Below, piece by piece: positions 55,901 to 64,000 of a DNA stretch of 64,000 bases. The translations under genes were made by a program, and so were the position numbers. This DNA comes from Nipponacmea schrenckii (lineage: Eukaryota; Mollusca; Gastropoda; Lottiidae): contig CM060201.1 of NCBI GenBank assembly GCA_030562195.1, positions 26,208,067 through 26,272,066 of the forward strand. The letters run 5' to 3'. The notes under the pieces were generated by a model. The model saw only the letters and a program-made list of their open reading frames with translations. It did no database searches and was not told where the DNA came from. Each line of letters starts with the position of its first letter. Position 1 is the first letter of the stretch.

Positions 55901-58757
55901 TAAAGTTACATTTATTACCCTTAGATGGTAGGTTGTTTTCCATCTTTGATTGTATCAACATTACAGTTTATTTAGTAATTTTTATTTTACATAGAATTTG
56001 GTCAATTTGGGAACAATACACAAGGATACGGTCCTGTCTAACATTCATTCCATGGGAACTAGCATATACTCTGTACTTTATATGGATCAGAATTAGGTCC
56101 AATACAGAAGGACACGGTTCTGTCTAACATTCAGCCCATAGGGGCAATGATGTAAGAAAAACCCAAAACACATAATATTCCAAATTACATTTTATTAGAT
56201 GAAGATTATGTTGCTACAATCAAGTAAATGACCACAAAATGATGTACAGGCTATCATGATTTGATTAATGTACACAGCCTGTAGCAAAAGAGGCCACCGT
56301 TTATTGTCCCATCTGAACGACTAGGCGCTTTTTCCATGTCAGTCCCTCCGACTTGCATCACTGACAAGGGCAAATTAGGTTCGGGCTGAAAACAGAAAAA
56401 TCCAAATGTTAATCTCGACCTTTGCCGGGATTGAATCCATGACCCTCAGGTAAGTGGGCAAGCGGCTAGCCCACTGAGCCACCACAGCTCCCTAAATCAC
56501 AATGATGATCCGTTGTTCCTGCAGTTTTAAGTGTTAGTTTTAGTGAAAAAGCAGAAACTATACACGTCTGATTGAAAATGGGAATAGTGCAAATTGATGC
56601 TATCAATGCCAAAAACTCATAATAAATTAAGAAAACCTCTTTACAAATTTAACAATGGAGAAAACTGATGAACGGAATTTAGACTGTAAAGTCAATGAGA
56701 CTGGTAAAATGAACCCTTATTAAAAGTAAAAGAAATGGATTAAGAATGATGGTATTTATTTTACAGGAATTTTAACTAGTTTATGTTTTGATTCACCGTC
56801 TCGTCAACTTTTAGCCAGTTTTCGTTCTTCCACTAAATATCCCTACGCTAGACATCAGGTAAAGATTTCTTGTTTATAAACATGATATACTTTTGACAAT
56901 TTTCAGTATACTTTTACTGTTAATAAGACATGGAAATATATACATGTAAAGAAGCAAAAGATATATGGATATACTATTTGTGACATTAACTCGATGTTTC
57001 ACATGCTCATACAGGCAGCATTATTAAGAGATAATATTTGTCAGAAATAGTATATATCTAGATATCTGGTGCTTCTGTATAAAAGGCAATTGTCTTCAGT
57101 GTGGATTATAAGCCACCACTTATTTCTATCTTCTCAGATAATAAACATCACCTTTTTAGGAGAGGATGTCATGCAAATGATTGTCATGGGTTCTCATTTT
57201 GGTTGATAAGTGACATTCTAAAGGTCTTTCCAAAAAATATCAGTGTCAAGACATATAATTAAGGACCAGCTGGTAGATAGAAATCTTTGTGAACCCAAGA
57301 TGTCTTTTGTAAAAGAAATGGTCATTTAGTAGACCAGTACATCATATAAATAAAGTAATATTTATATTGTATTAACAGTTAGTAATCTGAGTTAATCCTA
57401 GTCTATAGATGTGGACCAGTACATCAAATGAATAATAAGTAATATTTATATTGTAGCTTTGTAGATTAACAACAAGTAATCTGAGTGAATGCCAGTCTAT
57501 AGATGTGGACCAGTACATCAAATAAATAATAAGTAATATTTATATCGTAGCTAAGTAGATTAACAGCAAGTAATCTGAGTGAATCCTAGTCTATAGATGT
57601 GGACCAGTACATCAAATAAATAATAAGTAATATTTATATTGTAGCTTTGTAGATTAACAACAAGTAATCTGAGTGAATCCCAGTCTATAGATGTGGACCA
57701 GTACATCAAAAAAATAATAAGTAATATTTATATTGTAGCTATGTAGATTAACAGCAAGTAATCTGAGTGAATCCCAGTCTATAGGTGTGGACCAGTACAT
57801 CAAATAAATAATAAGTAATATTTATATCGTAGCTAAGTAGATTAACAGCAAGTAATCTGAGTGAATCCCAGTCTATAGATGTGGACCAGTACATGAAATA
57901 AATAATAAGTAATATTTATACTGTAGCTATGTAGATTAACAGCAAGTAATCTTAGTAAATACCATTTTATAGATGTGGACCAGTACATGAAATAAATAAT
58001 AAGTAATATTTACATTGTAGCAAGAAATCTGAGTGAATCCCAGTCTATGGGTGTGGACCAGTACATGAAATGAATAATAAGTAATATTTATATTGTAGCT
58101 TTGTAGATTAACAGCAAGTAATCTGAGTGAATCCCAGTCTATAGATGTGGACCAGTACATCATGTGAATAATAAGTAATATTTATATTTTAGCTATGTAG
58201 ATTAACAGCAAGAAATCTGAGTGAATCCCAGTCTTTGGATGACATCTGCTCCTGTTCAACACTACACAGTATACGTGCTGGTAAAGCTCAGGCTGCACTA
58301 TCAAGATCTACATTATTCCATACTGGAGATGATAGTAATAGATTAGTAATATGTGGAGCTGTTAATAATGGTTATGATGAATCTGCTGCCATGGTAAGCT
58401 TTTCAATTTTAATTAGATTATTAAGAGGTTTTCTATCCATTTGTATCTGGAACACCGATAGCATCAATTTTCATCATTCCAATTTCAATCAGATGTCCGA
58501 TGCTGCTTCACTTTCACCAATACTTAGTCTTTTATGACGATGCATAGGATCTATTGTGAAAAAATTGACATGAACACCTGATTTTGATGAGTCTTTGAAT
58601 ATTGTAGGTACAAACATGGGATGGCATAACTGGTCAACAATTACAGAAGTTACCATGTGGTGGTGTTCCATTAGACATGTTACCTTTTAATATTAATAAC
58701 ACCAAACATCTAGCAGTGTTACTCAATACTCAACTTAAAATATACCGGTGGCAATGA
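46979..58757 (+). CDS. RFWD3: RING and WD-repeat E3 ubiquitin ligase RFWD3
   Basis: Thirteen exons join in phase into 739 aa: 46979-47041, 48598-48696, 49302-49871, 50979-51064, 51345-51444, 52026-52204, 53916-54132, 54744-54907, 55328-55531, 55833-55927, 56767-56858, 58193-58393 and 58608-58757. The N-terminal third is acidic and Ser/Thr-rich ([16 protein letters not shown]). The RING finger is at about 246-295: [41 protein letters not shown] charged coiled coil follows (exon 6). Exons 7-13 form the WD40-like C-terminal half ([37 protein letters not shown]), ending LKIYRWQ. Human RFWD3 has 774 aa and the same order. Known role: ubiquitinates RPA and RAD51 at stalled forks and crosslinks (FANCW). 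Introns 6 and 11 are filled with minisatellites. Confidence 0.95.
48885..49105 (-). mobile_element. SINE family 2
   Basis: Minus-orientation copy: tail AAAAACTATATTTTACAAGG, then AGGATCCTTTCTACCAGATA, CATAGATCTTTCCTGAATTA and TTACAGCTGGGTTGATTGGA. The tRNA-like head is lost. It lies in RFWD3 intron 2. Confidence 0.65.
51780..51905. mobile_element. short foldback element
   Basis: AAACTAAATGTTTGATGACC at left pairs with GGCGTCATCAAACACTAAAT at right around a central segment. The central motif TTTGATGAC resembles the middle of MITE family 1. It lies in RFWD3 intron 5. Confidence 0.5.
52230..53470 (+). repeat. 30-bp minisatellite in RFWD3 intron 6
   Basis: About 40 copies of AGCTTGAAGGTTCAGGGTGC plus AATGTTTGCC. 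The first six or seven, nearest the exon 6 donor, are virtually identical; later copies diverge into AGTTTGAAAGTTTAGGGTGC and related variants. The period keeps the frame: reading on from exon 6 gives the 10-aa unit [10 protein letters not shown] until a stop at 52661. Confidence 0.95.
54147..54350 (-). mobile_element. family 3 element, partial
   Basis: TATGCCCACATG, CTTGTGAACACAATAGAGAC and CAGTTTTCATCTGATTTGAA are the reverse complement of the interior and end of the element at 30260-31107. It lies in RFWD3 intron 7. Confidence 0.6.
56280..56495 (-). mobile_element. SINE family 1, full head and body
   Basis: The minus strand reads from a tRNA-like head (GGTGGCTCAGTGGGCTAG, B-box-like GATTCAATCCCGG) into CTTGTCAGTGATGCAAGTCG and CTAGTCGTTCAGATGGGACA. 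This is the best copy of the head in the window besides 1-95. It lies in RFWD3 intron 10. Confidence 0.8.
56515..56655 (+). mobile_element. foldback MITE family 1, shortened
   Basis: Carries TTGTTCCTGCAGTTTTA, GTCTGATTGAAAATGGGAAT and AAAACCTCTTTACAAATT, the right arm of the family plus part of the centre. It sits directly beside the SINE at 56280-56495 in RFWD3 intron 10. Confidence 0.6.
56955..57082. mobile_element. foldback element with GAAGCAAAAGATATATGG arms
   Basis: GAAGCAAAAGATATATGGAT and ACTATTTGTGACA at left pair with TGTCAGAAATAGT and ATATCTGGTGCTTC at right, arms of about 40 bp. A related single arm occurs near 2505-2560. It lies in RFWD3 intron 11. Confidence 0.7.
57320..58192 (+). 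repeat. 94-bp repeat carrying copies of the RFWD3 exon 12 start
   Basis: Nine to ten units (GTGGACCAGT at 57411 and 57505 are 94 apart). Each full unit holds TTATATTGTAG, then a CTTTGTAGATTAACAACAAG-like copy of the first about 45 bases of exon 12 (58193 onward), then GATGTGGACCAGTACATCAA and TAATAAGTAATA. The last unit runs directly into the real exon. One unit, near 58015, has a deletion. Confidence 0.92.
58421..58540 (+). mobile_element. foldback MITE family 1, left half
   Basis: TTAAGAGGTTTTCTATCC, GGAACACCGATAGCATCAAT and TCAATCAGATGTCCGATG match the left arm of the copy at 19628-19857, ending near the central TTATGACG. It lies in RFWD3 intron 12. Confidence 0.6.
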
Positions 58758-58856
58758 ATGGGTTTAGAAATGGATGAAAGGAATTTAAAATTGAATGTGC
58801 TATAGTGATTGTGAAAGGAGGGTTAAGGTACTGTTGGTAAAGAAACGTATAATTAT

Positions 58857-59660
58857 TTGAAGATGGTAATAAGAGAGTATTATGATTTGAAGATGGTAAT
58901 AAGAGAGGATTATGATTTGAAGATGGTAATAAGAGAGGATAATGATTTGAAGATGGTAATAAGAGAGTATTATGATTTGAAGATGGTAATAAGAGAGGAT
59001 TATGATTTGAAGATGGTAATAAGAGAGGATTATGATTTGAAGATGGTAATAAGAGAGGATTATGATTTAAGGATGGTAATAAGAGAGGATTATGATTTGA
59101 AGATGGTAATAAGAGAGGATTATGATTTGAAGATGGTAATAAGAGAGGATTATGATTTAAGGATGGTAATAAGAGAGGATTATGATTTGAAGATGGTAAT
59201 AAGAGAGGATTATGATTTGAAGATGGTAATAAGAGAGGATTATGATTTGAAGATGGTAATAAGAGAGGATTATGATTTGAAGATGGTAATAAGAGAGGAT
59301 TATGATTTGAAGATGGTAATAAGAGAGGATTATGATTTAAGGATGGTAATAAGAGAGGATGTTAATGATTTGAAGATGGTTATAAGAGAATAATGTGGTT
59401 AAAGGTGGTAACAAGAGATTCTGATTTGAAGATGGTAATTAGAGAGTATTATGATTTGAAGATGGTAATAAGAGATTTGATTAATGATTTAAGGATGGTA
59501 ATAAGAGATGTTAATGATTTTAAGATGGTAATGAGAGAATATTATGATTTGAAGATGGTAATAAAAGAATAATGTGGTTAAAGGTGGTAACAAGAGATTC
59601 TGATTTGAAGATGGTAATTAGAGAGGATTATTATTGGAAGAAGAGAGGATGATGATTTGA
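58857..59660 (+). repeat. 30-bp minisatellite after RFWD3
   Basis: About 18 near-perfect copies of GATTTGAAGATGGTAATAAG plus AGAGGATTAT to 59390, then decayed copies to about 59660. It begins 100 bp after the RFWD3 stop and is probably in its 3' untranslated region. The open frame DLKMVIREDY repeated is a by-product of the period. Confidence 0.94.
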
Positions 59661-59861
59661 AGATGGCAATAAGATTAGAATAAGGCAGCATTGAGATTGA
59701 GGCAGTTAAAAATGTGTAGATATTTACACCTGAACCAAAGTGAATTTTAGATAAAAAACTTAAATCCTCAAGCCGATGATAGTAGTATTTCTGAAATCTA
59801 ACTGAATGGACAAAAAAGTGCCTGTTTTAAGGCATGTTTCTTAAAAAGATCTAAAACAAAA

Positions 59862-60100
59862 GTGTCAGCATGTCAATTTTTATTCAAAGAACTAGTGTCA
59901 GAAAATTCCATTTGCATTTTAAAAAAACTAGTGTCAGAAAATACAATTTGCATTTCAAAAAAACTAGTGTCAGAAAATACAATTTGCATTTCGAAACACA
60001 AGAATCTGCAACATTTGCATTTCAAAAGACAAGAGTCAGCAAATCCTTTTTTCATTTCCAAAAAACATGTTTCTGCATTTACAATTTTCATTTGAAAAAA
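59862..60100 (+). repeat. degenerate repeat of about 36 bp
   Basis: Five or six copies of AACTAGTGTCAGAAAATACA followed by ATTTGCATTTCAAAAAA, the last ones diverged. It lies between RFWD3 and CPSF3. Confidence 0.8.
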
Positions 60101-61608
60101 AAAAAAAGCAATCGGAAATTAAATTACAATTCGAATAGTGGTCTTAAAGTATCAATTCTCAAAGTTTAAAAGCATAATTATTTGCATATTGTGCTTGATT
60201 TGGCATTTAAAGTTCGACTGATATATGTTCTGAAGTGTATTTTTCACCTTTAAAACAAATGCAACAAATGCATATTTATTTTTAGTATTTCAAAGTCAAA
60301 GTTTAAGTAGATTTTTCACATATTTTCAAAGTATTTGCTTGTTAATTGTATTGCTAATTGAGTGTTATTTTAATTAAGTTTTAATTGCATTTACTTAAGA
60401 AAAGAATGCCAGCTTTATAAGTATAATTTACAATTTAAATTATGTGGTGCATGTAGTATATCTAGAGCTTATGGTCAAATATAGAGTCTATTGTGATTTT
60501 ATTACTGTGATAATAAACAAGATGAATGAATGAATGAGAGAAAGATGAATTATCCTTATCAATTTATTCATTTTTCATACTTTTGTATACAATGTCATTT
60601 GTAATGTACATAAAAAGTAAATATTCAACCAATTATTGTTTTATGATTAGCTTAGCTTGCAGCTGGTAGAATGGTGCCCATGCCTAGTATGAGCTGTTAG
60701 TTGTGGCTGAAATAACCATACAATAATATATTTTTATAGATTTTATTAGAAAATATTACTCAAAATTATTTGTGAGTAGTTGAATGGAACAATGAATTTA
60801 CAAAAAGTGATGCAATGAAGTTTATAGTCTCTCAGGAAAATTTCAGAGAATTTCAGTGAAAATCTGATTTCTATTACAAGTCATGAATTATGAATTTGGA
60901 AACATGAGAAAAATCTATATGACATATTTTGCTGGTAATCATATCACATATTTCAATTTTTGATTTACATGACATGACAAAAACTAAAAGATGTATTTTG
61001 AACACATTCATATAACATATTTATAACATGTTACATAATTCACTTTATATGTTATCTAATTTGCTTGGTAACTTGTCATCTTAGTAACATGTTACAATTA
61101 TATATTAACTTTATAACACATTTACATAATTAACTTTAAACATATTACATAATTAACATTGTTATTTGTTAAAAAATCACTTAATAACCGGTTACAAAAT
61201 TTACTTAAAAAGTGTTTCATCATTCACATTATAACATGTTACATAAGTTACATAATAACATGTTAAATCATTTACTTTATAACATGTTACATAATTCACT
61301 TTATATACTTAATATTTCGTGTTATAACATGTTACATATTATGTCATTTTACTTCATGTAACATAATTCACTTACGGTCCATATTCTGTTTGATTTTCTT
61401 GACCCGATAATCTCAAGAACAAAAACTTGGTGTACGTTGTTTCTTGGGTTTATTTCCATGCCAAATTTGTTCACCTTGAATTTGCCACAAGCTATAACTC
61501 ACAAAATGTTCCGAGCTCCTGCATGAAATGACAAGCTGAATAAATAGCTTGCACTGGTTGATGCTTCATTTAAATCAGTTTCTAGTGATAAGTGAAGATT
61601 AACTGTGG
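60101..61608. other. convergent intergenic region, very AT-rich
   Basis: No exon seen between the 3' ends of RFWD3 (+) and CPSF3 (-). From about 61000 to 61370 an irregular repeat of ACATGTTACATAATTCACTT is present. Polyadenylation signals for both genes should be in or near this stretch, but AATAAA-like words are too frequent here to choose one. Confidence 0.5.
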
Positions 61609-63949
61609 CTAAGATGATTTTAATGGTGTAACAGCTTGATGTAATCTGTTCACTGCTGTATGAACAATTTGTTGTAATGTTTCATTTTCACTTGTTACTT
61701 CCTGAAATTATATAAATAAACAGCATATACTATTTAATAATATTCAACTGTTGAGGGATCTTTAATTTACAAAGCTTGTCTCGGTTGAATGTCTCATCTA
61801 TACAACTAGACATTTTGGCAAGTCAACCATTCCTACCTGCATCACTGACAAGGGGAAACAAGGTTGATAATCAAACTGTATTATCTTGACCTATGCCAGA
61901 ATTGAACCCTGATCCTTTAGATTAACAAGCAAGTGTCATACTCATTGATCCGTCACTGTTCAAACTAATCTGAACAGTGACCAACTTTCAAATATATCTA
62001 AACTTATGAAATAATATGAACTCAGTCAGCTACTTACTAGAGTATCTAAATCTACAGTTGCTGTATTCTCATCTACAGTTACAGTCATTTTATCACCACG
62101 TATTAATTTACTAGTAGCCTCTGGACCAAACATCTCTTGTAACATATCTAACATACATTCCTGGAAGTGGTGTTTATCTACTCGAATAGCTCTTGGTACA
62201 GCTGAAATATCAATAGCAGTTATTAAAATATATCACAAATTCCCATAACAGAGGAAAACAGCATTTAGCTGATTACATATTAATTGACAGCACAATAGTA
62301 TATATTTTTAGCAGTTATTATCAATCTTTTGAATATTGCATTATGGGCTAATATAGCTCTATTTCAACTATCTGATCTCTTTTCAAATCAAATATATTAA
62401 GTTTTCAAGTTATTATTAATAATCTCCATCCAATCTATAAGTTTCATTCTGAATTGAAATGAATATTAACCAAGAGAACCTGCAGTACCCTGTGATTCGA
62501 ATATATTTACCGATATTTTGAACAAATAATTAATAGTGCCTCTTTTACGCAATGTGTAAAAGAGTTATTGTCCTTGAATGATTTCATTCAAAAGGGTGCA
62601 GGGAAAGGTGAAGAATCCAAAATTTGATGCCCCAACTATAGACATCTAAGGAATATTCTAGAGTAGGAGAAGAACATGGTGGAAAGTAATTATTGAGTTC
62701 TGAAAAGACAATCTAATTGTACAGATCTAGAAAATTCTCATTCTATTTCCCCTTCCTCTTGCCCCTCCCTGTTTTCCTAGCTGTTCTTTGCAAATTTTCA
62801 CCACATGATTTTACCTTTTTGAGGCATAGGATCTCTTTCTGCCCTTAACACTACAGTTACCACAGCATCGGCATACATATCAGTTACTGGGTTGGATATC
62901 CACTGGAAATAAGGAAAAGAAAATTATGATAGATCAAAATATTAACAATGTGGAGGTTCTATAGAACAGTCAGTAAAACGCGTTGGTATTTACATTACGT
63001 TATTTGCTTGGGTACATTGAAAAAATGGCAGTTGTGGGTTGCCATCTCGATCGTCGTGTGATATTCTGATGACATTGAATGAGACATTCTCACTCATAAT
63101 TCCAGTCCACCCAGCTGCACGGGTTATCAGCTCCGAATGAGGGGGGGATTATAATCCAGCTTGCTCAACTGCATTGCTAATAAATCGGCAATTAACAGAG
63201 CGCCGGTAGAAGCTATTTAGGTTTGGCCAAGGAGCAGCTGGTAGAAAGCATCCTCAACTGTAAGTTGTTATCCGTGTAAAATATAGTTGTTTTTTTCTTT
63301 CATATAACTTATGAAAACAATGGTTAAAGAATGAAATAGGTATAAAGGATTAGAATAAAATGGAGGCATCTGTCCTTTTAACATGGACAAAGTATTCTAT
63401 TATTATAACAAGATAGAAATCCCCCCTTACCTCAACTACAACCATTCTAGGTTCAAATATAATAGTCACACTTTTAAATACACGTAAAGCAGGTTTATCT
63501 TTGACTTTAGTATGTTCCATATCACCAGCTAGCTGTGTTAGATAGAACTGTAATAATGGTATGGTACCTGTATAGGCTATACTTAATCTTTGAGTCACTG
63601 TACTCATCGCTAGATCTGTGTAATCTAAAAGGAAAGAAAATGGAGTTTTACATCCTATTTTTAACACCAGGGTTTGGGATAATGGGAACTTGCAGTGCCA
63701 TTCAGTGTGCAATGATGTAAAGCTTGGTAGGTCAATGGCATTTCTCAACTTCATTGCTTATGGTTTTCAATAATATTTATATGACAGCAACCAAAATGGA
63801 AGATCCCAAGCTTTCCAAATCCACTTCAGCCTTTCCTTACCAGGTAGATCTTCAGGCGCCATAACGTGATAATTAAAATTTCTTTTAACTAAGATACCAG
63901 AGATTTGTTGACCGTCTGTAGGTTTTTGCGAAGCCAGACTACCAACTAC
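61609..63949 (-). CDS. CPSF3: CPSF3 (CPSF73), C-terminal five exons
   Basis: Minus-strand exons 63949-63841, 63624-63431, 62902-62815, 62201-62038 and 61701-61609 join in phase into 215 aa ending [14 protein letters not shown]. Recognition is by family text: [66 protein letters not shown] and [10 protein letters not shown]. These are the end of the catalytic region and the C-terminal domain of CPSF73, the zinc-dependent endonuclease that cuts pre-mRNA at the poly(A) site and histone mRNA ends. The full protein is about 680 aa; the metallo-beta-lactamase and beta-CASP catalytic residues lie beyond the right edge. Introns hold a SINE of each family. Confidence 0.95.
61755..61970 (-). mobile_element. 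SINE family 1, diverged near-full copy
   Basis: Shares GAGGGATCTTTAATTTACAA, TGCATCACTGACAAGGGGAA and AGAATTGAACCCTGATCCTT with other copies, in the same order as 56280-56495. It lies in the last CPSF3 intron, in the same orientation as the gene. Confidence 0.7.
62968..63300 (+). mobile_element. SINE family 2, near-full copy
   Basis: Head with CAGTAAAACGCGTTGGTA and GGGTTGCCATCTCGATCG, body ATAATTCCAGTCCACCCAGC and GAGCAGCTGGTAGAAAGCAT, tail TTATCCGTGTAAAATATAG ending in a T-rich run. It is antisense to CPSF3, in the intron between exons 63624-63431 and 62902-62815. Confidence 0.75.
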
Positions 63950-64000
63950 CTGAAATTACAAATTGGGAGTAACTATCACCATGTGAGAACACAACTGACC

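Noticed and set aside
58857..59393. 178-codon ORF of DLKMVIREDY repeats
   Set aside because: A by-product of a 30-bp minisatellite just after the RFWD3 stop; no start context and no non-repeat part.
63350..63754. 134-codon continuous minus ORF as a complete gene
   Set aside because: Only 63431-63624 is coding; the ends run into introns, and the ATG at 63754 lies in intron sequence of CPSF3.

Overview
The window is eukaryotic nuclear DNA. It is AT-rich, its genes are split by GT-AG introns, and it is crowded with tRNA-derived SINEs, foldback MITEs and minisatellites. Gene content and repeat style suggest a lophotrochozoan, most likely a marine mollusc; the species cannot be named from the sequence. 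Exon models below were built by hand: each junction was checked for GT/AG and reading phase, and the joined protein was compared with families I know. No alignment was run.

Layout. 1-3108: SINE debris and two unidentified minus-strand ORFs. 3109-6825: an apparently complete PIF/Harbinger DNA transposon with two convergent, intron-containing genes, a zinc-finger/Myb-like DNA-binding protein (+) and a HARBI1-like DDE nuclease (-). 6826-16301: no convincing gene, but a 43-bp satellite and two SINE families. 16302-26673 (+): a large gene of unknown function with five small exons and one 5.2-kb exon; the visible protein is 1857 aa, with about eight helical modules and a Ser-rich 68-aa tandem repeat. 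26674-31721: repeats only, including a hAT-type MITE with a perfect 8-bp target duplication and a tandem array of SINE tRNA-like segments.

31722-35244 (-): TAF8, six exons, 270 aa, the histone-fold TFIID subunit. About 1.2 kb away and divergent, 36406-44196 (+) encodes a 563-aa protein with an N-myristoylation signal, armadillo-like repeats, a TIR domain and a C-terminal SAM-like domain. This ARM-TIR-SAM order differs from SARM1 (ARM-SAM-SAM-TIR) and is the most interesting gene here. 46979-58757 (+): RFWD3, 13 exons, 739 aa, a RING/coiled-coil/WD40 ubiquitin ligase of the replication-fork and Fanconi pathway. 61609-63949 (-): the last five exons of CPSF3 (CPSF73), the mRNA 3'-end endonuclease; the rest lies past the right edge.

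The genes are housekeeping or immune loci without operon logic. TAF8, RFWD3 and CPSF3 act in transcription initiation, replication-fork repair and pre-mRNA cleavage; the ARM-TIR-SAM gene is probably a cytosolic, membrane-tethered NAD-metabolising or immune signalling protein. Introns and 3' flanks carry many period-22, 30, 94 and 96 bp minisatellites. One of them (57320-58192) repeatedly copies the start of RFWD3 exon 12 with its splice acceptor.
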